From assembly GCF_048820975.1 (NCBI RefSeq), contig NZ_JBMEUF010000002.1, forward strand, positions 186,001 to 250,000: a DNA stretch of 64,000 bases, written 5' to 3'. Origin of the DNA: Glaciecola sp048820975 (lineage in GTDB: Bacteria > Pseudomonadota > Gammaproteobacteria > Enterobacterales > Alteromonadaceae). The position numbers and the translations under genes are program-made. Each line of letters begins with the position of its first letter. Positions within the stretch are counted from its first letter, which is position 1. The notes under the pieces were generated by a model. It made no database searches, was not told the origin of the DNA, and worked only from the letters and a program-made list of their open reading frames with translations. Positions 1 to 8,207 of this stretch are shown piece after piece.

Positions 1-24
1 CTTTGGCAAATACAGGGCGAGTTC

Positions 25-2445
25 GTGTATATGATTAATATAAACGGCTTGCTAGCGAAAATGTTAATAATGGTTATGTTAGTAGCTGTTATAGCTTTAG
101 GCGCCTCTTATACCTTTGTTAATATACAGCAGAAACAAACATTCAAGTCTAATATAGACGACATCAAAACAAGCCATCAACAATCCGCAAGTGTTCTTTT
201 TCAGCGCCATTTAGAAGAGCAAGTTTTATCTGCTGAAGAAATAGTAATGCTCAGCGGCATTACGAACATGCCATCAGCAAAACTTAAAAACTATTTCAGC
301 GAAATTTGGCCACGCATACAACTTAGTTTTATGCTCTCTTCAATGTCATTTTCAAACGGTGAACAACGCTACGATTACGGCCGCTTTCCTGACACTGAAA
401 TGCAATTTATGCATGATGAAGCAACGGCAACGTTAACCCCGCAATCAGGCATTATCTGTCATATCATTTGCGAACTTACCTCAACCATTCCTGTTAGCAT
501 TCAAGATGAACGCTGGTCATTCTCTTTGTTATCAAACATAGGTCCATCCATCATATTTCTAAGTTACGTGGTGGGCAGTGATATAGGTATAGTGTCAAAC
601 TCCCAAGCGGTCTCAAGCCAAAACATGACACTGTCACGCTATGTGATTGAATTTATGACTGGGACTGAAAAAAACGTTTTACTAATGGAAACAGAACTTT
701 CCGAAAAACAACTCGAAAAATTAGAAAATGGTGGTTTGCAAATCACCACCGCAGACCGAGATTATTATGTTTGGTTTGAGAAAATTAAAGGCATTGGTAC
801 TGATATTAATTTATTGATGATTCGTGATATTTCTAATCTTTTAGTGCATCAAAATAATCAAAAGCAACAAGTTATCGTAATATTTGCGACCCTGACCTTC
901 GGCATATTGTTGTTTTTAACCTTGTTCACCATCATTCCTATTTCTAAAATAAATCAGCTCAAGCGTGCTATTAAACTAATAGGTGCAAAAGAGTACAACA
1001 TTGCGCGCTATCGGCTTGGCAAACCTAGTAATTCATTATTTGCCGATGAACTCCATGAGCTTGAAGATGAGTTTAGGCACGCAATTGACGTACTTGAAAC
1101 CTACGAGCAACAACTTAATACCTCGCAAAAACGTTTGATAAGACAAGCCACCGTTGATGGTATCACCGGGCTGTATACACGTAACGTGCTCGTAGAAGAT
1201 TTAGATAGCATGAACAGTGAAAAGCACATTCATGAAGTGGCTATTTTCTTCTTAGATTTAGATGGCTTTAAACCAGTTAACGATAATCTAGGGCATGAGG
1301 CTGGCGACATTATGCTCAAAAAAATAGGGTATCGCTTAAAAGGGGTGGTTAATAAGAGCACCAAAGTGTATCGAATTGGAGGTGATGAGTTTGTTATTTG
1401 CTTAAGTAACTTTGCATCCGAGCAAGCTCTACTTAGCACAGCGAACTCACTTGTTGAGCTATTTGCTGCACCATTTCATATATACGATTCAACAATTTCT
1501 ATTAGTGCCAGTATTGGTATTGCAACGCAGGCATCGGGTTCAATCAATTCTGACGAACTACTCAGATTTGCTGATATCGCAATGTATCAAGCAAAAGAAG
1601 ATGGCAAAAATAGATATCGCTTCTTCGATGACTCTATGCGCGATAAAGCCCAGCAACGATTTACCATTAAAAACGATTTCCTTGCCGGCTTAGCTGACAA
1701 CCAGTTATTTTTGGTATTTCAACCCATTGTTAATGCAAAAGACCGCCGAGTAATTAAACTTGAAGCCTTGTGTCGTTGGCACCATCCTGAGCTTGGTTTT
1801 ATCCCCCCGCCAGTATTTATTGACGTGTTAGAAGAAAGCGAAAATATGAATACTTTGTTTGATTGGATTGTAGATGCCGTTCTTGAAGAGTTACTTTATT
1901 TAGACTCCATTGGCTTAGACGACATAGTTATCTCCGTCAATTTAAGCTCTTCACAATTAGTCAGTAATGATGCACTTCATGTGCTTGCAGGCAAAATTAA
2001 GAGCAAGCAAATAGATGCTGCGCGAATTGAGCTAGAAATCACCGAAACCTCACTTATAACCAACTTTTCACAAGCAAAAATTTGGGTAGAAGAAGCCGCA
2101 GATTTAGGTTTTAAAGTTGCCATTGATGATTTTGGGGCAGGTTATTCATCTTTATCATATTTAACGGCGTTTCCTTACAATACCGTTAAGCTTGACCGTT
2201 CGTTACTTAATAATATTGATAAAGACGCTCGCCAGCAACGTGTGGTTGGCTCACTAACACAAATGCTGCACGGTTTATCTGTACCCATTGTTGCAGAAGG
2301 GGCTGAAACTGAAGCACAATTTGAAATGTTAGAAAGGCTAGGTTGTGACTACATACAAGGTTACTTAATTTCTAAGCCCATTCCACATATTGCCTTAGTA
2401 GATTTTTTGCAGGAAACGCGTTTACAGGCCGACGAAACACAGTAA
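25..2445 (+). CDS. Membrane GGDEF-EAL cyclic-di-GMP signalling protein
   Basis: Predicted inner-membrane protein that makes and/or degrades cyclic-di-GMP. It has an N-terminal membrane helix (about residues 9-30), a long putative periplasmic sensor region, a second helix (about 282-302) and a short HAMP-like linker. The GGDEF domain has an intact GGDEF at about residue 451. The EAL domain has EAL at about 580, followed by the usual EITET, DDFGAGYSS, KLDRSL and QGYLISKP motifs, so the phosphodiesterase residues look complete. The RxxD product-inhibition site expected just before GGDEF is absent. Start: GTG at 25 lies 7 nt after an AGGG; an ATG at 31 is the alternative. The frame is open to the window edge, so a longer protein cannot be excluded. 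The sensed signal is unknown. Confidence 0.9.
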   Translation: MYMININGLLAKMLIMVMLVAVIALGASYTFVNIQQKQTFKSNIDDIKTSHQQSASVLFQRHLEEQVLSAEEIVMLSGITNMPSAKLKNYFSEIWPRIQLSFMLSSMSFSNGEQRYDYGRFPDTEMQFMHDEATATLTPQSGIICHIICELTSTIPVSIQDERWSFSLLSNIGPSIIFLSYVVGSDIGIVSNSQAVSSQNMTLSRYVIEFMTGTEKNVLLMETELSEKQLEKLENGGLQITTADRDYYVWFEKIKGIGTDINLLMIRDISNLLVHQNNQKQQVIVIFATLTFGILLFLTLFTIIPISKINQLKRAIKLIGAKEYNIARYRLGKPSNSLFADELHELEDEFRHAIDVLETYEQQLNTSQKRLIRQATVDGITGLYTRNVLVEDLDSMNSEKHIHEVAIFFLDLDGFKPVNDNLGHEAGDIMLKKIGYRLKGVVNKSTKVYRIGGDEFVICLSNFASEQALLSTANSLVELFAAPFHIYDSTISISASIGIATQASGSINSDELLRFADIAMYQAKEDGKNRYRFFDDSMRDKAQQRFTIKNDFLAGLADNQLFLVFQPIVNAKDRRVIKLEALCRWHHPELGFIPPPVFIDVLEESENMNTLFDWIVDAVLEELLYLDSIGLDDIVISVNLSSSQLVSNDALHVLAGKIKSKQIDAARIELEITETSLITNFSQAKIWVEEAADLGFKVAIDDFGAGYSSLSYLTAFPYNTVKLDRSLLNNIDKDARQQRVVGSLTQMLHGLSVPIVAEGAETEAQFEMLERLGCDYIQGYLISKPIPHIALVDFLQETRLQADETQ

Positions 2446-2473
2446 GCTCCGTGCAGCTATAATGCATCGCTCA

Positions 2474-2662
2474 TTAGTTTGCACTCACGAGTACTTTCAC
2501 AAGCATCCATATGGCAAGAACTAACACCACCACCATGATGAAGCCCACTACTACGAAGGGTATTACGGAATTCATATTGGCATCTTTAACATACTGCTCT
2601 TGCGTTTGTACGCCAAAGAAGCTCGCCATTACACTTTTAAGAATGCCAAACCACTTACTCAT
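2474..2662 (-). CDS. DUF2970 small membrane protein
   Basis: A 62-residue protein with one C-terminal membrane helix (about residues 33-57) after a short amphipathic start containing ASFFGVQ. This is the pattern of the DUF2970 family of gammaproteobacteria, whose function is unknown. An AAGGCA ribosome site precedes the ATG. It converges on the GGDEF/EAL gene, 28 bp away. Family assignment is from sequence pattern only. Confidence 0.75.
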   Translation of the reverse strand: MSKWFGILKSVMASFFGVQTQEQYVKDANMNSVIPFVVVGFIMVVVLVLAIWMLVKVLVSAN

Positions 2663-2709
2663 AAATTGCCTTGTATTGTAACTGTGTTGCTTGTGAGGAC
2701 AACTGCAGG

Positions 2710-3048
2710 CTAATTATCGCGAGATAAAAGCTCTAGCAAATCTAAATAATGAAAATCAACTGACTCTGAACGTTTAAACAGCCACGTTAACCAGGTCACT
2801 TGTTGGTTGTTGCGGTTGCATATAATCATTGGTTGGTCAGTGTCACTTTGCCTAAGGCGCGATTGATGTGTATCTACTATGACTTGATCTTGTAATGCCT
2901 GGCTGTTGATACAGGGAGTATTCGCTTGGGTGAAAACAGCACTAATAATGAATACCGTAATGCTGCTAAAAAGTGCGGCAGTAATAAACATCCCTGCAGG
3001 AAATTGCTTTCTTGCTGAGCTTTCTGATAATTTTTGCTTATCGTTCAT
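2710..3048 (-). CDS. Small single-pass membrane protein, unknown function
   Basis: Unrecognised protein of 112 residues with one membrane helix near the N-terminus (about residues 20-40, starting FITAALFSS) and a polar exported or cytoplasmic tail. The tail has two cysteines (in NTPCINS and IICNRN) that could form a disulfide. I place the start at the ATG at 3048 because AGGA lies 8 nt upstream; the in-frame ATG at 3057 overlaps that site. It lies 47 bp upstream of the DUF2970 gene on the same strand, so the two may be co-transcribed. Confidence 0.55.
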   Translation of the reverse strand: MNDKQKLSESSARKQFPAGMFITAALFSSITVFIISAVFTQANTPCINSQALQDQVIVDTHQSRLRQSDTDQPMIICNRNNQQVTWLTWLFKRSESVDFHYLDLLELLSRDN

Positions 3049-3100
3049 ACGCACCATCCTAGTTAGTATATTTAGTGTACACCAAAAATCTCAAATAGCA

Positions 3101-3128
3101 AAAAGCCAACATAATAATGTTGGCTTTT
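3101..3128 (-). terminator. Hairpin downstream of the porin gene
   Basis: Perfect 10-bp inverted repeat AAAAGCCAAC / GTTGGCTTTT with an 8-nt loop. It ends in T-rich sequence and lies 26 bp after the porin stop. It fits a Rho-independent terminator for the minus-strand porin gene. Confidence 0.7.
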
Positions 3129-3153
3129 AATTTCTTGTTTTTGTAATTAGTGC

Positions 3154-3843
3154 TTAGAAGCTTGTGCCCCAGCTTGCTACAAATTTAAGGTCGCCGTCAG
3201 CGAAGCCTTCGTCTTGTGCTTTGCTAATTGAAAAAGTGAAATCACCTTTAGAAATGTCAGCTTGGATGTGCGCGTAGTCGTAATCTGCACCATCATCACC
3301 GTCTGAATCAAAAGTGTATAAGCCAGCGCTTAACCCTAGTTCGAATTCATTGCCTAAATCAATGCCGCCGTAGCTTACACTGTAGTATATGTCGCCAGAC
3401 TCAAAGCCAGCGCCGTCAGGAACTTCACTGTTAACGGTAACTGCTACGCCAAAACCGAAGTTGCCGAAAGCACCATTAAAGTAAACTTCACCGAAGTTAG
3501 CATCATCTAATTCAGTATATGCATAATAGATATAACCAACATCGTATGCAAAACCGTCAGTTTCGCCACCGAAACCTAGGTAAAAATCTGTTTCTGTACC
3601 GTTAAAGCCTGAGTCAGAGTCGCCTAAAGAGCCTACCCAAGTACCGGCATAAAAGCCGCTTTCGTCTGCGTAGTCTAGGCCACCAGATACAGATGCTGCA
3701 TCAGCACTTTGGCTTACGCCACGCCAAATGTAGTTAGTGGTAGCACCAATGTTTGCACTAACTTCAGCAAGTGCTACTTGGCTAACGAATAAGCTTGATG
3801 ATAGAGCTGCTGCTACCAACGATAATTTTGCTAATTTTTTCAT
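3154..3843 (-). CDS. TorF family putative outer-membrane porin
   Basis: A 229-residue exported beta-barrel protein. A clear signal peptide ends at about residue 26 (VALA/EVSAN). The mature part starts with NIGATTNYIWRGVSQS, the hallmark of the TorF/TIGR02001 family, and continues as alternating aromatic and acidic beta strands to a C-terminal Phe (SWGTSF), typical of outer-membrane barrels. The role is inferred to be passage of small solutes; the substrate is unknown. The barrel is rich in Asp, Gly and Tyr. The gene stands alone, with a terminator after it. Confidence 0.85.
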   Translation of the reverse strand: MKKLAKLSLVAAALSSSLFVSQVALAEVSANIGATTNYIWRGVSQSADAASVSGGLDYADESGFYAGTWVGSLGDSDSGFNGTETDFYLGFGGETDGFAYDVGYIYYAYTELDDANFGEVYFNGAFGNFGFGVAVTVNSEVPDGAGFESGDIYYSVSYGGIDLGNEFELGLSAGLYTFDSDGDDGADYDYAHIQADISKGDFTFSISKAQDEGFADGDLKFVASWGTSF

Positions 3844-4089
3844 GTGTGTTCTCCATACTATAAATTGTTTGTGGATTTTGAATTAAAAATGTTTGTCGTT
3901 GATTATTATTATTCTTATTTTCTATTCATCTCACTTACGAGTTAAAGCTCCCTTCAACCCTGCTCGTGGCTTAAGCCCCGTTAGCACCTAGGTAATAGCA
4001 AATGCGATGCCAAAAACACTAAAAAAAATCGGAAGCCTCTTCAATTCATTAAAATACAAACACTTAACAAGAAAATCATTAGGCAAGAT

Positions 4090-4098
4090 TGCTATAAT
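4090..4098 (+). promoter_or_regulatory. Extended -10 promoter for the rpe operon
   Basis: TGCTATAAT matches the extended -10 consensus TGNTATAAT exactly. No good -35 is present, as usual for extended -10 promoters. Transcription would start near 4105, giving a leader of about 175 nt before rpe. Confidence 0.45.
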
Positions 4099-4123
4099 TT
4101 TGTAAATTTGAAGTGTTAATTGT

Positions 4124-4135
4124 TGTAAATTTACA
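4124..4135. repeat. Palindrome TGTAAATTTACA, possible operator
   Basis: A perfect 12-bp palindrome about 20 bp after the predicted transcription start. A second partial copy (TGTAAATTTG) lies at 4101-4110. The placement suggests an operator for the rpe-trpS-pabA run; the regulator is not identified. Confidence 0.35.
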
Positions 4136-4279
4136 TATTTTTGCACCTAAATGGCGCATACTCACCAATGTGGCGCATAGGTTTTTAAAAGCCACCATCA
4201 CATTTTATTTAAAAAGCTTTTTATACTCACTATTAAAATACGGTAGACTTGAGCTTTTAAACATTCAGGCAATTTACGC

Positions 4280-4945
4280 ATGGCACATCATCCCCTTATA
4301 GCACCCTCTATATTATCAGCGGATTTCGCGCGTTTGGGCGAAGAAGTTGAGAACGTTTTAGCGGCGGGTGCCGACGTGGTACATTTTGATGTAATGGATA
4401 ATCATTATGTTCCAAACCTCACTTTTGGCCCCACTATTTGTAAGGCGCTTCGCAACTATGGCATAACGGCAGATATAGATGTTCACTTAATGGTATCCCC
4501 CGTTGACTCTATGATTGAGGCCTTTGCTGAAGCAGGTGCAACTATGATTAGCTTTCATCCAGAAGCCAGCCTGCATGTTGACCGAAGTATTAGTTTAATA
4601 AAAAGCTTAGGGTGCAAAGCCGGTTTGGTGCTTAATCCAGCCACATCGCTTAGCGTACTTGACTACGTACTTGAAAAGCTTGACTACGTATTATTAATGT
4701 CTGTGAATCCAGGATACGGCGGGCAAAGCTTTATTCCCAGCACCGTTGAAAAAACCGCACACTTAAAAGCAATAATTGATGAACTGGGTTTAGATACAAG
4801 AATAGAAGTAGATGGCGGTATTAATAAAGATACAATTGGTGCAGTGCATGCTGCCGGTGCAGATATGTTTGTAGCGGGTAGTGCAATATTTAACACCAAT
4901 AACTACAAGCAAGCCATTGACGATTTAAAGCTACAATTAAAATAG
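4280..4945 (+). CDS. rpe: Ribulose-phosphate 3-epimerase
   Basis: Interconverts ribulose 5-phosphate and xylulose 5-phosphate in the pentose phosphate pathway (cytosol). The 221 residues match the family length. Motifs run in order along the TIM barrel: PSILSADFARLG (about residues 7-18), HFDVMDNHYVPN with the catalytic Asp and metal-binding His, DVHLMV, MSVNPGYGGQSF, EVDGGIN and VAGSAIF (phosphate binding). First gene of a tight run with trpS (9-bp gap), pabA and an HDOD gene, a variant of the enterobacterial dam-rpe-gph-trpS order. Confidence 0.97.
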   Translation: MAHHPLIAPSILSADFARLGEEVENVLAAGADVVHFDVMDNHYVPNLTFGPTICKALRNYGITADIDVHLMVSPVDSMIEAFAEAGATMISFHPEASLHVDRSISLIKSLGCKAGLVLNPATSLSVLDYVLEKLDYVLLMSVNPGYGGQSFIPSTVEKTAHLKAIIDELGLDTRIEVDGGINKDTIGAVHAAGADMFVAGSAIFNTNNYKQAIDDLKLQLK

Positions 4946-4954
4946 GAAAGTTTT

Positions 4955-5986
4955 GTGAGTGACATGAATACAAATAATATCAGGCCCACCGTTTTAAGTG
5001 GTTGCCAGCCATCAGGACAGCTTACATTAGGTAATTATCTTGGCGCACTGCGTCAATGGGTGCAGATGCAAGATACCCATGATTGCTTATATATGATTGT
5101 GGATTTGCACGCTATTACCTTACGCCAAGATCCCGAAAAATTAAAGCAAGCTTGTTTAGATGGTTTAGCTTTATATTTAGCCTGTGGGATTGACCCACAA
5201 AAAAGCACCATTTTTATGCAATCGCACGTGCCTGAACACGCACAATTGGCTTGGGTCTTAAATTGCTATACGCAAATGGGTGAGCTTAATCGCATGACTC
5301 AGTTTAAAGACAAGTCACAAAAGAATCAGTCAAATGTAAATGTGGGCTTGTATGCTTATCCGGTGCTTCAAGCTGCAGATATTTTGTTATACCAAGCGAA
5401 TGAAGTTCCTGTGGGCGAAGATCAAAAGCAACATTTAGAATTAACTCGAGATATTGCCACACGCTTTAACAATATATACGGCGATATATTTACTTTACCT
5501 GACCCATGCATTCCCAAAGATGGCGCCAGAGTAATGAGCTTGCAAGAACCCACTAAGAAAATGTCTAAGTCTGATGCAAACACAAATAACTTTGTAGGTT
5601 TGCTTGAAGATACAAAAAAATTAACAAAAAAAATTAAGCGCGCTGTAACCGACAGTGACGAACAAGCCAATATTTACTTCGACCAAGCCGAAAAACCAGG
5701 GGTGTCAAATCTACTTTCTTTATTAAGTGCTACCTCGGGGCAGTCAATTGATGCATTAGTCCCTCAGTACGAAGATAAGATGTATGGCCATTTAAAAGGT
5801 GATGTGGCAGAAGCCGTAGTCAATTTACTTACCCCTATTCAGCAAGAGTATGCACGGATCCGCGAAGATCAAGCGTTTCTTAATGAGGTAATGCACCAAG
5901 GAAGTGCTAAAGCAAGAGAAAAAGCGTCCGATACATTAGCTAAGGTTTACAATGCACTAGGTTTTATATCCGGTTCTTCTTACTAG
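4955..5986 (+). CDS. trpS: Tryptophanyl-tRNA synthetase
   Basis: Charges tRNA-Trp with tryptophan. Class I aminoacyl-tRNA synthetase of 343 residues, the usual bacterial TrpRS length. It shows SGCQPSGQLTLGNYLGA (the HIGH-equivalent region, about residues 15-31), MIVDLHAIT, and the KMSKS loop at about 202-206 in KKMSKSDAN. Start: GTG at 4955, with TAGGAAAG ending 4 nt upstream; an in-frame ATG at 4964 is too far from that site. Co-directional with rpe and pabA. Confidence 0.97.
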   Translation: MSDMNTNNIRPTVLSGCQPSGQLTLGNYLGALRQWVQMQDTHDCLYMIVDLHAITLRQDPEKLKQACLDGLALYLACGIDPQKSTIFMQSHVPEHAQLAWVLNCYTQMGELNRMTQFKDKSQKNQSNVNVGLYAYPVLQAADILLYQANEVPVGEDQKQHLELTRDIATRFNNIYGDIFTLPDPCIPKDGARVMSLQEPTKKMSKSDANTNNFVGLLEDTKKLTKKIKRAVTDSDEQANIYFDQAEKPGVSNLLSLLSATSGQSIDALVPQYEDKMYGHLKGDVAEAVVNLLTPIQQEYARIREDQAFLNEVMHQGSAKAREKASDTLAKVYNALGFISGSSY

Positions 5987-5995
5987 GTTATTGAT

Positions 5996-6577
5996 GTGGT
6001 CTTAATTATTGATAATTACGATTCGTTTACTTACAACTTAGCAAGATACTTTGAAGAACTAGGACAACAAGTGAAAGTGGTAAAAAATGACCAAATTTCA
6101 CTCGCCGAATTAGCTAATGGTAATGTTACGCATTTAGTTATATCACCTGGGCCCTGTACGCCAAATGAAGCGGGAATTAGCCTGCAAGCGATTACGCATT
6201 TAGCAGGCAAATTACCTATTTTAGGTGTGTGTTTAGGGCATCAAGCTATTGCGCAAGCATTTGGTGCAAAAATCGAAGTAGCAAAATTTATTAAGCATGG
6301 AAAAACATCTTTAGTAAATGTGGCAATTAAGAATAGCGTTCTATTTGCCGATTGTGAGCCAGAGTTTCAAGCTACACGTTATCATTCTTTATTGGTAGAT
6401 AGCGCAAGCTTAAATTGCGATTTTGTTGTGTCAGCCTATAGCGAAACGCAAGGCACACACGAAGTAATGGCTATTGAAAATCATAAATTACGACTGTATG
6501 GACTGCAATATCATCCTGAATCGTTATTGACTAGCAACGGCCATAAGGTATTAGACAATTTTTTAACGAAAGGATAG
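5996..6577 (+). CDS. pabA: Aminodeoxychorismate/anthranilate synthase glutaminase subunit
   Basis: Class I glutamine amidotransferase that releases ammonia from glutamine for p-aminobenzoate (folate) synthesis with PabB, and possibly for anthranilate synthesis. The catalytic triad is visible: Cys79 in GVCLGHQ, and His173 and Glu175 in QYHPES. The N-terminus IIDNYDSFTYNL and PGPCTPNEAG are family signatures; 193 residues is normal. Start is GTG at 5996. No trpE or trpD is nearby, and position next to trpS and an argD-type gene resembles pabA in enterobacteria, so pabA is preferred over trpG. PabB is not in the window. Confidence 0.9.
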   Translation: MVLIIDNYDSFTYNLARYFEELGQQVKVVKNDQISLAELANGNVTHLVISPGPCTPNEAGISLQAITHLAGKLPILGVCLGHQAIAQAFGAKIEVAKFIKHGKTSLVNVAIKNSVLFADCEPEFQATRYHSLLVDSASLNCDFVVSAYSETQGTHEVMAIENHKLRLYGLQYHPESLLTSNGHKVLDNFLTKG

Positions 6578-6581
6578 TTGC

Positions 6582-7808
6582 TTGACTGCTCGCTTAAAAC
6601 AAAGTGTTAGCCAATTGGCTGGTATATACAACAATCGATTCGACAAACTTTTGCTTTCAGTAGACGAAGCGATAATTGATGCAGGCAGAAAAACAGAAGC
6701 CCAGCGTTTGCTTGAGGATTCTGAGCAGCATGAAGCGCGGCGAATGCTATTGTCTGTTGAAGAGCTTGCAAATAAAAAGCGAGAACTTCAAGCCACCGCC
6801 GAAAATGCATTTTTGTTTCAAGTAGAAGCCGACTTTCATCAAGAGTTGGTAGCTGACCTAGAAATAGAGTTTCGCAATACCGCTGAAATAATGAAAACGG
6901 TGCTTAAATTTGATAGTAGCTTAGGTAAACTGCTGGATGTACTTTATACCGAGGCTTGTTCTATAAGCCGCTTAGTGCAGTGCCTTGAAACCTTGCCATG
7001 GTTGGAAACTGCCATAACTAAGTTTTCCCTACAACCCAAATATCGACGCGTAGATTCAGCCGGCTCTCCCATAGTGTTGAAAACCACACGTAGCGTTTTA
7101 AGTTTTATAGGAATAGAAAGCTTACGCACCTTGATTCCAGTTTTGGTCGCAAAGCATATTAACCCCTTAAAATCAGAGTTCACGCCTGATTTAGTTAAAA
7201 ATATGTGGCTCTACACATTGGGCTCAGGGAACATTGCAAGGGCGTTAGCTGAAGCTAGAGGCGTTCGGCCCCACTTTGGCTTTAACTTAGGCCTAATGTC
7301 GAATATAGGACGTTCTGCCGTAGTCAATATGTACTTGCGTGAATTTGACAAACAACTACGCGCACAAATTATTAAAGCACGTAAAGACAATAATCCAAAC
7401 CAAGCCAAAGCACTTGGCATGCTTTCACCATCGCACAAATATATACTCATGCTTTGGAAGCGCCACGCCAACAAAATAACGTCAAATGTTTTCAAAGAAC
7501 TAGATTGCAGATGGCTTACTATTGCAACAGGGTTTGAGGACTTCTCTAAAATTAGAGAAACCAGTATTTCAGCTATTGAAGATCAGAATTTGCATCCTTT
7601 TGCTAGCTTACTGTTCAGTGCGCAAGGGTTTATTCAATATAAAATGTTGCATGGCCATAATCTTATGGGTAAAAAAGAGGCGATGGTATACTTGCGTAAT
7701 TACGGTATTACGTCGCAAGATGTGCAAACAATTTCTAAAATTAACCTAACAGGTATTGAGCTAAATATTGCAGGCACGATTGAAGAAGCCCCTGAAAAAA
7801 ACGAATAA
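6582..7808 (+). CDS. HDOD-domain signalling protein
   Basis: A 408-residue cytosolic protein without membrane segments. The N-terminal about 90 residues are helical and charged (possible coiled coil). The middle (about 90-300) fits an HDOD domain: an HD-like helical fold (TTRSVLSFIGIESLRTLIP; HFGFNLGLMSNIGRSAVV) that lacks catalytic HD metal ligands. HDOD proteins usually act in signalling as protein-binding modules; a specific role cannot be given. Start is TTG at 6582, supported by AAAGGA with 7 nt spacing; it follows the pabA stop by 4 nt, so translation is probably coupled. Last gene of the rpe run. Confidence 0.7.
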   Translation: MTARLKQSVSQLAGIYNNRFDKLLLSVDEAIIDAGRKTEAQRLLEDSEQHEARRMLLSVEELANKKRELQATAENAFLFQVEADFHQELVADLEIEFRNTAEIMKTVLKFDSSLGKLLDVLYTEACSISRLVQCLETLPWLETAITKFSLQPKYRRVDSAGSPIVLKTTRSVLSFIGIESLRTLIPVLVAKHINPLKSEFTPDLVKNMWLYTLGSGNIARALAEARGVRPHFGFNLGLMSNIGRSAVVNMYLREFDKQLRAQIIKARKDNNPNQAKALGMLSPSHKYILMLWKRHANKITSNVFKELDCRWLTIATGFEDFSKIRETSISAIEDQNLHPFASLLFSAQGFIQYKMLHGHNLMGKKEAMVYLRNYGITSQDVQTISKINLTGIELNIAGTIEEAPEKNE

Positions 7809-8207
7809 TTAACGGTTTCTGCAATTATTTTTAGCTTTTTCTTTGCATACTTATGCGTATAAATTATAAAAACGCACTAGGACTTTAAATCATAAAAGCC
7901 GTTTTCTTGATCTAAGGAGTTCGACCACTAGCCGCAAAGACCCGCCCCATTGCGTTGAAGCCTATATCGCTAGCTTGGCTTATTTACGAAAGATATTTAT
8001 TCACTTTTTTAACAAATCATGTCACAACCCAATGAAAATGCGGCATTCGGCACATTTATAGTAGCGACTTATGGGGATTTTTCTGTCATACTCTTGCTTC
8101 ATTTTATCAATAATAGTTTCAATTAGTGGTTAATACTTAAGCGAAAACGCCCCAGTAGCCAGCCAAAAATTGCCAACTGCACTATAAAATTTCAGTGAGG
8201 TTTCAAT
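7809..8207. other. Intergenic region before the arginine catabolic operon
   Basis: A 399-bp AT-rich leader region with no convincing gene. It contains a possible ARG box at 7842-7859. An AAGGAG at about 7914 is not followed by a start codon. A promoter for astC is expected here, but no unambiguous -35/-10 pair stands out. Confidence 0.5.
7842..7859. promoter_or_regulatory. Possible ArgR box
   Basis: TTTGCATACTTATGCGTA fits the 18-bp ARG-box pattern (WNTGAATWWWWATTCANW) with about four mismatches and keeps the dyad symmetry (TGCATA...TATGC). The downstream genes catabolise arginine, which makes ArgR control plausible. Real ARG boxes often come in pairs; a clear second copy is not visible. Confidence 0.3.

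Larger units (their letters stand above)
3844..4279. other. Divergent intergenic region, porin / rpe
   Basis: An AT-rich 436-bp gap between divergent genes. It holds the leader of the porin and, on the plus strand, an extended -10 motif (4090-4098), a perfect TGTAAATTTACA palindrome (4124-4135) and two copies of TGGCGCATA (4152-4160 and 4171-4179). No gene is convincing here; an open frame at 4113-4301 overlaps rpe and has no ribosome site. Confidence 0.6.

Noticed and set aside
4113..4301. 62-codon plus-strand open frame overlapping the rpe start
   Set aside because: No ribosome site, AT-driven composition (Leu/Phe/Tyr), and it overlaps the clear rpe start.
5996..6577. trpG instead of pabA
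   Set aside because: No tryptophan genes nearby; position fits pabA, although a shared subunit is possible.
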